Shown here one piece after another: positions 22,332-32,921 of a stretch of 64,000 nucleotides of DNA. The notes beneath the pieces are model-generated. The model had not been told where the DNA came from. It worked only from the letters and a program-made list of their open reading frames with translations, and ran no database searches. The DNA is taken from positions 3,028,501-3,092,500 of the forward strand of contig NC_037092.1 in assembly GCF_002994745.2 (NCBI RefSeq). Reading direction: 5' to 3'. The first letter of the stretch is position 1. The number at the start of each line of letters is the position of its first letter. The position numbers and the translations under genes are program-made. This DNA is from Rosa chinensis (taxonomy: Eukaryota; Streptophyta; Magnoliopsida; Rosales; Rosaceae).

Positions 22332-22916
22332 TAGGGCTGTCAATGGGTCGTGTCAGGTTGGGTTCGTGTCGGGTCAAGGTATTTGTCGTGTCGCAAGATA
22401 CAAACCCAAACCCAACCCATTTAATAATCGTGTCAAAAATTTAAACCCAAACCCAACCTATTTATTAAACGGGTTACCCGTTTCCAACCCGCTTAACCCA
22501 TTTAATAAATAGGTTGTGTTGTTTTTGATAAAATGACTCATTTAAGGGTCAACAATGCGACCCATTTAACTAAAAAAATGCATAAATTGATTAAATTCAC
22601 TAAAAACTCCATAAGACGAAGAATGTAAATAATTATATATTATTCATAAATAATTAAATCCAATAATTATAAAGCAAAATATTTCAAATTGTCTAATCCT
22701 ATGATCAAATACTCCCAACGTCTAAAATTTCAGGATGAAGTATAGCATAATCGGGTTATACGGGTTCACTTCGTGTTGGCGGGTTGACCCGTGGCCGACC
22801 CATTTATTAAATGGGTCATGGCGGGTTGACCCATGGCTGACCCGCTTTTTAATCGTGCGGGTTCAACCCGCTTTATTTCGTGCGGGTTTCGAGTCGTGTC
22901 GGAATTGACAGCCCTA
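22332..22916. mobile_element. hAT-type MITE, 585 bp
   Basis: Perfect terminal inverted repeats TAGGGCTGTCAAT and ATTGACAGCCCTA, with an exact 8-bp duplication CCCCTCAA at 22324-22331 and 22917-22924. Terminal T/A followed by GGGCTG and eight-base duplications are typical of hAT. The interior is rich in GGGTTGACCC and AACGGGTTA palindromes and has no coding capacity. Confidence 0.92.
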
Positions 22917-22924
22917 CCCCTCAA

Positions 22925-23436
22925 GACATAAGACTTAAGAAAAACTGACTGTTGGATGCAATGATTGAGATATTTTTTGTTCACTTTTTTTTCTTTCCAA
23001 TTCATTGTTAGGTCACTAATGTCATCGAAAATGAGAACAATAACCAACAAAATTAATTTATAATAAATTGGAACAGTCTATCTCCACTATTAAAATTAAT
23101 AGAATAATTTTCTTATCTCAAAAATTAAACATTTGTATTAAAAAAATTAGTTTATTATAAATTTTTTAGGCGGTTATAGCTAACTAAATAAAAATAATAA
23201 TAAGAAAAAGCTAAAGAATTAAATTGCCCATTGCCAAAAAAGACCCAAATGAGTTGCAACCCCTGTCTCGAACCTTTGCTGTCACGTGTCAACACAACTG
23301 CAAGGTGGCTGCACCACTATGCCAACCAATCAAAATTGAACAGTTCTCTCTGATCTGTGAGACTTGTTCTTCTTTTAGGCTCGCAGACGTTCTTCAAAGA
23401 ATGAGCAGACATGTATAAAACTATAAATTTACATTA
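22925..23436. other. AT-rich spacer between MITE and CACTA-2
   Basis: No gene or clear repeat. A weak frame at 23224-23418 has no recognisable domain. Confidence 0.5.
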
Positions 23437-23454
23437 TTGCACTACAGGAAAACA

Positions 23455-23700
23455 AGCCATTTACGACGTGCAAAACACGCCGTAAATGACAATTTACGAC
23501 GTGAAAATCCGAGCAAAAATGCGCCATTATAGACTGCGTCGTAAAAAAGGAAATTTTTTAATCTTTTTACGGCGTGCAAAATGCACGTCGTAAATGACCC
23601 AAAAGCATGCCGTAAAATTTAGTACGCACGCCGTAAATGACCCAAAAGCATGCTGTAAATTTTGGTTTAAGGCATGCTCTGCACGCCGTAAATTCAATTT
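23455..23700. repeat. CACTA-2 left subterminal repeats
   Basis: Several copies of TTTACGRCGTGC and GCACGCCGTAAAT in both orientations. The right-hand set is at about 26620-26800. Confidence 0.8.
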
Positions 23701-24234
23701 TTTTTAAATAAAAAAAAAATTCTCTGTTGTTCCAATGTCACTCAGAAACACTATAAATAAAAAGAATAACAAATCTGTCAAATTCTTTACTTGTTGCAAT
23801 TTCATAAGAGAACATTCACTTGTATAAAAAGTTGAGCAGTATACAAACAAATGTTGTGGATGCAATAACAAATGAAGCTTATAGCAAAACCAATACAAAT
23901 AAAATGAACCTAAACTGGTAGTGTAAAGCCATTGGGGTGGATTGCCTCAACCGTTCACTGCACATTACCACATTCCACTTCAAATACATCTTGTGTCTTA
24001 AAAGAACAGCTTTACTTGGATCTTCATGATAAATTCAACACTTACGGATGCCTCTTGTTTCCCCATTGAAGTTGGAGCTGGACAATATTGAATGACATTA
24101 ATAAAGAGCTACAAAATTTACTATTTCAGTTTAACCCTGAAGTTATTTCATAGAATTTACAGAGAATGCAAAGCTCTCAATTCTCCAAAAAAAAAAAAAA
24201 AAGATCAGGAGGAAGACAAGGCTGGTGTTCAAAA

Positions 24235-24475
24235 TAGTTTCTCCAATAAGATGGTATTGTATTTTGACCCCCCACATCCCATATACCAAAATCATATAAA
24301 TACAAATTCAATAAACCGAAATCATTGCTAGTGTTGCATAAAAGAAAGAAGTTACTTTTGGTAAGTGAGGGTGTTGATGTTGAAGCCGAGAGTGGGAGTG
24401 ACAAGGCTGGTGTCCTCCCCATTAATCGTGAGCACAATCCTAGTCTTGCCCGAATTGTCAACCCCACTGCATCAA
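24235..24475 (-). pseudogene. Captured ARL2 (TITAN5-like) small GTPase fragment
   Basis: Two exon pieces on the minus strand. The first (about 24474-24358) reads VDNSGKTRIVL...INGEDTSLVTPTLGFNI, containing the P-loop of ARF-like 2. The second (about 24290-24235) reads GIWDVGGQNTIPSYWRNYFE, containing the WDVGGQ switch II motif. An intron-like gap of about 70 bp separates them, so the capture was from genomic DNA. In plants ARL2 acts with tubulin-folding cofactors and in early seed development. Only about a third of the ~185-residue protein is present; the effector and C-terminal parts and the start are missing. It cannot encode a working GTPase. Confidence 0.85.
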
Positions 24476-26229
24476 CAAAAACAAGAACCAAATAAATGAG
24501 GCAGCCATTAAATTCTCATATACGTGTGTGTGTCTATTATGGAGCGAGACTCACACCATGAATTGTCTAACTGTTACTATATATACACAGATACTAAACT
24601 AAGGATCAGCTAATTTGTTTGTATAAACATACACATAAATGAAGTACAGAAACTCTTGTACCTTGATTGAATTTGCGAACACAGGGGCCATCTACGCCAT
24701 CACAGACAAAGAAGTAGAAAACAGAAAACAGTAATGTTACACTCTGTATCTAGGGTTCATGAGAAGACATTGCATACATCTTTGCAAAGGTTTTCCTGAG
24801 AAATCAGTCGAACTACCGGCAGGTAAACAAAACTTCATCTTACAAACAACAAAAGGAAGGTATACCATATATTTAAAAAGATAGTATTAACATAATGCGA
24901 TTATTACTTGGGAGCCCCAAGGTCAAAGCAAGAGAAAAAAAATAATGCATTCAAGTATTATTGTCTATGCCTGGCCAGGAGTGGATGATTCCACTAACAA
25001 ATGGATGTCAAAGCTTTGAGAAATACCTGCCCAGTTCAATACAATGTTGTCCCTCAATCAATGGCCTGTTTTGAATTAACCATTCTGCAAATGCAAATGT
25101 CCCTGGCCAGAGTAAATTGGCATTCAGCTGATGAAATGAAAATTCTTGAACGATCAACTCTTGGAACAAGCCAAGATTCACATATTTATTTCAATAATTT
25201 GAGATTCAAACTCTATAGGCCAAGGAATAACAAAGACCAGGCGAAATACACTGAAAAATAGAAATCAAATACAGAATTTTAAGTGCCACAACCTTCTAAG
25301 AAATACTCGGGAAGGATAAAAAAACCCAGGGGGAAAAGGTCAAAATAACTCTTGTAGAAGAGCTGCTGCTACTATGTAAGTAAATGCATCACTAAGTATC
25401 CAATTAAATACAGTTGAATACATACATGCTCGTCTATATATTTGATTCCTCCATTAAACACCAGATAAGTATGAAGTTAAAGTTTGTTTCTAAACAAGAA
25501 TAGAACATGTAAACTCTTCACAAATTTGCAAATTTCATTGCACAGCTTCCACATTCTGTCACTACCAAAGCTCAAATGTACTATATTACTCCTAAACAAC
25601 TCATGAAAAGCATTTGCTTGTCACCAGCCATAGAAATTTAAAGTGGAAGCTCACACATTCCATCATTCAAGCTCAAAACTTTCAATAGGGAAAGATCAAC
25701 TCTGACATTATAAATATCAATACAAGTTTACAAATGGACCAATGAAAGTCAAAATTACGTTTCTGGGTGTTGACCTGACAAAAAAAGAATAGATATTTAC
25801 CATTCCAGGAAACTGATGCTTCCTCTCTACGAAGCTTTGCTGGGTCTCTGTGTTTTCCTCACCTGCAAATAACAACATGCACCCACCCAGTAAGTCAAAA
25901 TTTCACTAAAATTGAGAGTTGGTTAGAGAAACAGAGAGAGAGTGTATGTATGTACCACTGGAAGAGTCGTCTTTGCCATCACAGACAAACTCTTGATCAC
26001 TGTTTTAATATCCCTGGTGATCGCAAATTTAATCAAATCTTACGCCATCTACTCCAATTAACAAGAATCAGATCAAACTGATATACAAATCCAAATCGAG
26101 TAAATAACGTATACATATGGATTGAATTGAATGATCGTTGGGATCAAATTCAAAAATTCAAAACGAAAAATTCAAATTGAAAACCCTAGATTACTGACCG
26201 ATGAGCTGCGAGGAGCGAAGTGCAGAGCA

Positions 26230-26460
26230 TCAAGGATTAGAGAGTCGACTATTTGATCGAAACGGTGCGCATTTGAAGAACCGAATCAAAAAATTCGGAA
26301 GTGAGTCCCTTGACAAAGGCTCTGATATCGTCGGAGACACCGAACTTATCGAGCTCCGCCTCCGATGGCTCACTAGCGAAGGCGGAGGCGAAGGAGAAGG
26401 TGGAGGCGGATTTGACAATTGAGAGGTTGGAGAGCTGAGGGGGTGTGATCTCGGAGACAG
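26230..26460 (-). pseudogene. Possible BSD-domain-like captured exon
   Basis: On the minus strand one frame reads ASEPSEAELDKFGVSDDIRAF followed by VKGLTSEFFDSVLQ. The E..L..FGV.ddiR.FVKGLT..F pattern resembles the start of plant BSD-domain proteins. A pyrimidine-rich 5'-leader-like region lies upstream (26470-26600). The piece ends at a stop near 26250. The identity is tentative, but a captured host exon inside CACTA-2 is reasonable. Confidence 0.4.
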
Positions 26461-26944
26461 AGAGTGACTTGATTTTTGCAGAGGAGCTGCCGAGCTGGTA
26501 ATGGTTTGAGATTTCTCGAAGCTTTCAATGGAGAGAGAAAGATAAGAGCGAGGGATGGACTGAGAAGGAGATTTAACTTTAATTTTGGCCAAATTTCGTA
26601 GCTATTTTGATTACACAAAGACGGCAATACTCCAAACGCGTCGTAATAAACATTTGCACAATAACAAACACGGCATGCTTTCAGTGTACGCTTTGCTTTA
26701 TTATTTAAAAATACAAGTTTCACGGCGCACATTCAATGCACGCAGTGAATGAGTATCATTTACGGCATACATTTAATGCACGCCGTAAATTCAGCGTCGT
26801 GAATGATCAGTTTTCTTGTAGTGTTGGTTTCGCCTTCTTGGCTTACTCTTCTTATATGTTTTCATCTTTCATCTCACTTTGTTCCATTTCAATCTCTGTT
26901 TCTGATCAATTAATCTACTTTCTGGGTCCTGGTTTTCTCATTCT

Positions 26945-27270
26945 TCCACCTACTCTTCTTCCACCTCCAAAAGACAGAGACCAGAGAGCCCGACAATCAC
27001 ATTAGTAGTGAGTTTGCGTTCAGCTTCCCCATATATATGTCTATAACTCTTATATCATACAATTGCATCAGATGAAATAACTTCATCCACCATACCCACC
27101 ATTGTCAGGACTTGGGACAAAGCAACCATCTTGATGCCGTCTCCATTGCCCGACAACATACAGTCCGATCTCGAAAGCTTAATCTAGTTTTATAGGAACA
27201 CTCTGAATTGATGGGTACCTCGAGTCCAACCTCGACATGGCCTTCAATCTCCAAATGCAGGATTACCAGA
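26945..27270 (+). pseudogene. Host exon fragment, possibly RBR-type E3 ligase (second copy)
   Basis: Colinear with the minus-strand segment 665-1085. It carries the same Ser/Thr-rich leader words (CTTCTTCCACCTCCAAA, AGAGAGCCC) and, 256 bp later, the block YLESNLDMAFNLQMQD. It has stops and no RING cysteines. Lies just outside the right end of CACTA-2. The family assignment is weak. Confidence 0.35.
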
Positions 27271-27885
27271 GGTCGTGTTGCTAACTGATTACACATATTT
27301 ATATGCATGTAATTGTATCTAAAACACTAGAAATAAGTTAATCCTCAAGTCAATTATTATGTAATTAATCCATTTTTATTTATTTTGTAGTAAATAAGCG
27401 GAGTTGTGGATTTCGGAAGAAGTTGTGCGAAATTGAAGCTAAATGGAGTTTACTACAAAATAACGAAAAGTCAACACTAGTCAACCATGATCAACTCGAG
27501 CGTGAGAGTAAAAGTCAACCATGATCAACTCGAGCGTGAGAGTGGAATATGTGAAAATGTCACGGGGAAGAAAGGAAAATGACAAAAAAAAAAAAAAAAA
27601 AAAAAAATTGCAGAAAGATCAAAAAAGGGGTGGTACTAATCGAATAATTGATCATTGATTAATTAATCAAATGTGATTAATCAAATGATTAATTATCAAT
27701 CTCACCTCCAGTCATTCACGTGGTGCAGCACAATAATTTCCATGAGCCAATTGCATGCATACAAGTGGCAGCTCCCATTCTTCTTTCTCACAACCAAGTG
27801 CCGTTTTTGCTTCTTCCTCCCTCCCATTGAAACGCACCGGATCACAATTAGCATCTCCTTTCTCCTCTTATACGACAACAGCCAC
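27271..27885. other. Spacer with poly-A tract
   Basis: Contains a run of about 28 A at 27579-27606 and an ATTAATCA-rich palindromic patch at 27645-27700. A near-perfect repeat of AGTCAACCATGATCAACTCG occurs twice (about 27477 and 27513). No gene seen. Confidence 0.5.
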
Positions 27886-27893
27886 ATATATAT

Positions 27894-28993
27894 CAAGGAC
27901 TGAAAAATCGAAAATTTCGTTTTTTTTAGGGTTCGATATATCCGTAACATACCAAGCAACTTTCGGACGAAATTTTGGAAATTTTCCGATATATCGGATA
28001 TATCGCCGAAATTAGCGATATTTCCGAAACTTCCGAAATTTCTCATGATTTCTCTCCATTCTTGCATGATTTCTCCTTTCTCATGATTTCTCTCCAAACT
28101 TCACACATGCAACACAAGATGAAGATCATGGGAGTAGGAGAGCAGGATCGGGTATTGGTGCTATAGGAAAACACTATACACCAATGGAAAGAGGTTAAGG
28201 AAGCATGTCAAGGCATGAAGATGATTCTTTATCACCCACTTTTGACTCATTTGGTGTGGGAGGAAGCAATTATGAACCTTACTCTTATGGGCAAAACTTG
28301 GCAATGCCTTACCCAGCATACATGACGCCTTATGGAATGCAATCAAGTGACAACTCATGGACACAATCTGAAGGACAATCTTCAAATGATTATGGTTATG
28401 GCCAAAGTCAAGCAATGCATGATCCCTACTATAACTACCAGCACCAAAACCCGCAACCAATCCCCCCGGACCCATATGGTTGGCATGTAAGTCAATACAT
28501 GCAAAACTACAGAGGGGAGGTATCATTTAATGACTATTCTTCACAATACACTCAAGACTCCACATATAGAGATGATGAAGATAGTGAAGATTTTGTACCT
28601 CATAGGTCTTCTACGTGGTTCTAAGTTACTCATGTAATTCAAGGTGTAATGTATGATATGTATAAAGAATGTATATAAGGCATGATGGCCTAGCCTCCCA
28701 TTGGGTTTCCAGCCATCAAAAAAAAATTAGATGTTTATTTCAAAAAATTTCAGAGTTGTCGACGATTCAGCAATGACCGTTTTATGTTAAATTATAACAA
28801 ATTACTATATAACAATGTTTATTCAAGGTTTTCTTTTCATATATAGTAGACAACTGATAAAACAAACATATCCAAAAGTTTCACTTAAAATTTCCATTAT
28901 TTTTCTTGATTTTTTATCGAAATCGATATATCCTCGAAATTTCCGTTTTCGGGACCATCGATATTTCCTCGAAACTCGATATTTTGGTCCTTG
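27894..28993. mobile_element. hAT-like element relic, 1.1 kb
   Basis: Ends are inverted: left CAAGGACTGAAAAATCG, right in reverse complement CAAGGACCAAAATATCG. ATATATAT flanks both sides (27886-27893 and 28994-29001); because it is a simple repeat this target duplication is only suggestive. Subterminal zones are rich in CGATATATC and TTTCCGAAA words in both orientations. The interior keeps a C-terminal remnant of what is probably a hAT transposase. Confidence 0.65.
28163..28624 (+). pseudogene. C-terminal tail of a hAT-like transposase (deletion relic)
   Basis: An open frame of 139 codons at 28205-28624, reading also upstream through one in-frame stop (near 28196) to GIGAIGKHYTPMERG. The product is rich in Tyr, Gln, Ser and Asp (SYGQNLAMPYPAYMTPYG, YYNYQHQNPQPIPPDPYGWH) and ends in an acidic segment. 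Such Y/Q-rich tails follow the dimerisation domain in some plant hAT transposases. The BED finger, catalytic core and dimerisation domain are absent. This fits an internal deletion that left terminal sequence plus the last exon. The assignment rests mainly on context. Confidence 0.5.
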
Positions 28994-29001
28994 ATATATA
29001 T

Positions 29002-30240
29002 ACGATCATTTCTCCTTCTATCCCTATAGACCTACAGCGCCGCTCAACACAAAAACAGGGCAGCCCAAAGCAGCCCAAACCTTCTCTATTTTTCCAGATT
29101 TTTGTTAGTTTTATTTTAGAGAATTGAAGAATTACTCATCCAAAGCTTCATGGATTCATCAAAGTCCTCTACCTCTACAAGATTCAAGACTTGAGTAATT
29201 GTGGGAGTTGTAATTCAAGACTAGTCATGCTAGCTTTTTAGCTATTTGTGATTATTCTTATTTTCTCCTACACTTCTATACTTTAAATTTTGTATATTTG
29301 ATGTTCATAATTATGGGTTGTGAGTAATTTTCTTGTTGGGGGTTAGGGTTGTGTCCAAATTTTGTGTAAAAGATGTTTAATTTAATGTAATGATGCAATT
29401 TTCATATGATGGATGCTTATATCTATTTTTTGTTGGGTTAAAATGCATGTCTAGGAGCTTAGTCAACTCTAGGGTGTGTATTTTGAGCATGTCTAGGATG
29501 GAGTTAGGGGTTTGACCCCCTCTAATTCCTAAGCTAGAAACCTTCAATTTCGTATTCGAGGGGTTATAAGCATAGTGATTTACACCCGTTGCGTGATTGC
29601 GCGGGCGGGTAGCTTAGTAGTCTAATTCTTCGATCTCTATGCCTCTTGATGTGAATTAGTGACCCTTGAACCGGCCTTAATTCATGTCAAGTGAGTTCCT
29701 ACGACCCTTGAACCGGAGTAGGAATACCATGAAAGGGAATTTTGGTCTTTGAGCCTTGAACCGCCTTGGATAAGACTACAACCAAAGTAGGAATTTGCAT
29801 CTACATTAGATTAGCTTCTGACACATAGAATTTGGGTGAAGGAGCCTCCCTAACACCCGTCATTCTCATTTTTATTGTTTACATCTCATTTTTATTAATT
29901 GCTTTACATTTCATTACATTTTGTTAATCTAAAATCAACTCTCAAAATATTGAACTCCAACTCATTGTAAATATTCATCACTAGGCTCTTAGTTTTGATT
30001 AGGCTTTGGTGAAAATTAAAGTCGAGCATTGCTAAGGCTTGGTGCCTTAGATTAACATTTTTATTTATTTTTTTATTTTTTCTTTTCTTTGTTTGCTAAG
30101 TGTCTTTATTTCTGATTACTTAAGGATTGTGGGTTAGCCACTAATCCCTGTGGTACGATAAACTTGGGCTTAATATTTCCCTATCTTGACAATGATATGT
30201 ACGCTGCGTAAATGTGTATCAAGTCACTAACGAACACGTG
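29002..30240 (+). repeat. Possible solo LTR or LTR-retrotransposon 5' region
   Basis: No coding. Near its right end the stretch CCACTAATCCCTGTGGTACG, then CTTGGGCTTAATATTTCCC and a GTACGCTGCGTAAATGTGTA block, resembles the 3' end of the LTR in some plant gypsy elements. In those, such a block precedes a TGGCGCC primer-binding site. Here no such site follows, so a solo LTR is a reasonable guess. Left boundary, target duplication and family are unresolved. Confidence 0.3.
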
Positions 30241-30549
30241 AGTGGGAGGTCGCCACAGTTAAAACATATTTACGCACCACACCTTGTTTGTCGTTTATGG
30301 AAATGGAACTGACCATTTTGTCCCTCCGTTAACATCCATTTGGGGCGCACCCTACACAGGGAACATTCCAGAATTCTCCTATTCGTCTCCAAGTTAGTTT
30401 CTCATTAATTTCAAAAGTACCACACACATGGATTGAACTATTGAAGTATGCATGCACTAGCAAAACCCTCAATAAGTTGATAAGCGGCAGATACTAGAAT
30501 GGCAGACGAAGTCTGAACCCTCTTCTGCGAATACTCAGTACATGATCAA

Positions 30550-30625
30550 AGACGATCTGCCAATTACAAGCCGAATATTTGGAAGTAGGATTTTCTGGAA
30601 TCCCTCAAACAGCAAATTTGATTTG
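30550..30625 (+). pseudogene. Terpene synthase pseudogene, N-terminal exon remnant
   Basis: Reads RRSANYKPNIWK, stop, DFLESLKQQI. The RR...(N/P)..W motif near the N terminus is characteristic of plant terpene synthases, which convert prenyl diphosphates into mono- and sesquiterpenes. In-frame stops follow W-K and Q-I. The retrotransposon begins 18 bp beyond, and the next exon is found on its far side at 42400. Pseudogene by nonsense mutations as well as by insertion. Confidence 0.75.
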
Positions 30626-30637
30626 ATTTCTCATTAA

Positions 30638-30642
30638 CTACA
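30638..30642. repeat. 5-bp target duplication of the gypsy element, left
   Basis: CTACA, repeated at 42328-42332 directly after the right LTR. Confidence 0.9.
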
Positions 30643-31151
30643 TGTTAATGCTCAAAGTCCAGCGGTAGCCGATCTTTCGTTTAACGCGGGTCCGGTGGGC
30701 GGACCGCTACTCTAAGGATTTGATGGCCTCCGCTAGCTGTCACACGAGAGACAGGACGTCAAAGGGAGACCGCGTTGGGCGGTCTTCACTTCTCCGATGC
30801 CTAAGTCAGTCAATGCATATAGGCAGCATAACAATAAATGAGTAGTAAATGCGTAATTAATGAGGAGAGAGGAGAGAACCTTTTATAGGTGAGGAGAAGG
30901 TTGATCTTCTTCTTGTTTTCGATGTGGGACTGATGTGCTTCGATTCCCAGCGTCTGGAGCTTCTGATACTACCTTGGCGCAGCGCGTGGCGGGGCGTCAG
31001 CTGTGATCTGGGGGCGATCCCGGGCTCGGGCGGTAGCCCGCCTGGCTGTGTCTCCGCAGGTCACCCCCTTGGTGAGAGTCGGTACCTCTGGCGGTACAAT
31101 GAGCGTGGCTCATTATAGCCAATTATGCTTGCAAATGTACATGTAGGTACA
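30643..31151 (-). repeat. 3' LTR of the gypsy element
   Basis: 509 bp, bounded by TG and CA (plus strand TGTTAATGCTC ... GTAGGTACA). Nearly identical to 41829-42327. Contains GGGCGG-type and CCGCTAGC palindromic words. Confidence 0.95.
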
Positions 31152-31172
31152 AGTCCCCCAAGTCCCCAGTCA
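31152..31172 (-). promoter_or_regulatory. Polypurine tract
   Basis: On the minus strand a G-rich purine run (GGGGACTTGGGGGACT) directly precedes the 3' LTR. It is the expected plus-strand DNA priming site for reverse transcription. Confidence 0.7.
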
Positions 31173-32921
31173 AGGAGGGCAATCTTGGTTGGGGAGTTGA
31201 TCGGCAGTGTGAAGCGTTATCTCCGCTTAGACTTGCAAAAGCATAATTAGCGTCAGTGCGTTGTCAACCATGGATTTACTGAGCGAACGCTTTATACCCT
31301 TTCAGATGGGCCCCTGCTAGGCCCGCCAGGGAGTCCCCCACTCCCTAACCAAGACGGACCTCCGGATGGTCGGTAAATTGTTTGTTGAGGGGGAGCTGCA
31401 CGGAGCAGAGGGTGTTGGGTAGCGAGCCCAATCTTAGTACCCAAGTGACGGGGGTCAACGTACCTGATCAGGGCCGTCGTAGACTGTTGACAAGTCCCCG
31501 TGTCCCGTAGGGACGATCTGACCATAACGCCGCGTGGCAGTCGTTGTCAGAGTGAGGCGTAGCCTCGAGATTAGCCTCTGGCGGATACCCCCCGCTGGTT
31601 GTAGCAGGAAACAGCGTCGCATAGACGTGTTTGGTGGTATTTTATTGAGCGGTGTTGCGCTCAGCAAAGCACGGGGTTTGCAAGATGGAGGGAGCTCTGC
31701 CGGCAGTGTTGCGTGTAGCAGAGGCTGCCTGCTGCAAGTTGATGAGTGGAAGTTCCGCTGGCGGGGTTTTGCTCAGCGGAGACTTCGACACTTGGAAGGT
31801 GCTAAGTGAGAAGTTCCGCTGGCGGGGTTTCGCTCAGCGGATTTCAACGCTTGGAAGTGCTAAGTGAGAAGTTCCGCTGGCGGGGTTTCGCTCAGCGGAC
31901 TTAGACACTTGGAAAGTGCCAAATGAGAAGTTCCGCTGGCGGGGTTTCGCTCAGCGGACTTAGACACTTGGAAAGTGACAAGTGAGAAGTTTCGCTGGCG
32001 GGGTTTCGCTCAGCAGATTTCAACGCTTGGAAGTGCTAAGTGAGAAGTTCCGCTGGCGGGGTTTCGCTCAGCGGACTTAGACACTTGGAAGGTGCCAAGT
32101 GAGAAGTTCCGCTAGCGGGGTTTCGCTCAGCGGATACTGCCGACGATTTGGCGCTTTCTTCCCAAAAGTGGTGGCTTCCATTAGACTCTTCGTCTGATGG
32201 TGGTCGACACGTGGCGATCCCCTAGAGGGTTAGCGTGCGGAGGCGTTTCTCCTCCGCCTAGTGGTCTCCCTACCATTAATGCTAACTAATGATGGATCTC
32301 GTAACCGAGGCGACGCCTCGGTTAATCCGGAGAGTAAGTGGAATCGTGGGACACGTGTACGGGTGGTATGTGATGTCGTTTTTCAGTGGACGGCGTAGAA
32401 CCGTTTGACGTTGACATAAAAGGGGGGGAAGTGAGCGAGATGTGACACTTTGCTAAAGCTTCAAACTGCATTCTTCGTCTTCAAGCTCTGTTCGTCTGAG
32501 ATTCGAGAGGAAAAACCGCGGCGATCTGGGGGAGTTATCATACCCGGAGCGACGACGACCTCCTGCCTCGAGGATAAAGCGCTCACGATCTCACCAGAGA
32601 TTTCATCACCAAGGTTAGCACTCTGTATCCATGTTTCATTGGTTGTCTGGCACAGCCAGTTTCTGGGTTTTGGGTCATCTTGTTGATATGTTCTTCGTTG
32701 ACGTGTTGTGAGGGTGTGAGAGTGGGTTTGGGGATGGGTTACTGTGTTTGACAAAGTTGGGGCTTTTAGGGATTTGCTAGATGGTCGCATCTGGGTTGAG
32801 TGTGTTTGTTCTTGTTTTGGTATTTTCTGGGTGACTGTTCTTGATGTTCTTGGGCACTAACTGATATAGGGATAGATTAGATCTTGTGTGAGCTAACTGA
32901 TTTGGGTTTTAGGGTTTTGGG
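31173..32921. other. Untranslated region of the gypsy element
   Basis: Apart from the minisatellite this 1.7-kb stretch has no convincing coding. The part at 32430-32920 precedes the opposite-strand gene and includes TTGACATAAAAGGGG-like sequence near 32410-32425, which could be its promoter TATA region. That is inferred. Confidence 0.4.
31751..32145. repeat. ~59-bp minisatellite inside the gypsy element
   Basis: Seven units of 58-61 bp, each with AAGTTCCGCTGGCGGGGTTT and CGCTCAGCGGA followed by a CACTTGGAA spacer. The half-sites TTCCGCTGGC and GCTCAGCGGA could form stems. Located between the antisense gene and the 3' LTR, where Tat elements often carry variable tandem repeats. Confidence 0.95.

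Larger units (their letters stand above)
23440..26823. mobile_element. CACTA transposon 2, 3.4 kb, carrying host gene fragments
   Basis: Ends are CACTACAGGAAAACAAGCC and, in reverse complement, CACTACAAGAAAACTGATC. The three-base duplication TTG lies at 23437-23439 and 26824-26826. Subterminal GCCGTAAA repeats (23455-23700 and 26620-26800) resemble those of CACTA-1. No transposase is present. The interior holds an ARL2 GTPase fragment with an intron and a second, less certain fragment, so it is a gene-capturing CACTA. Confidence 0.9.

Noticed and set aside
29580..29660. GC-rich patch considered as a tRNA
   Set aside because: No cloverleaf arms, A/B box spacing or acceptor pairing could be made out by eye.
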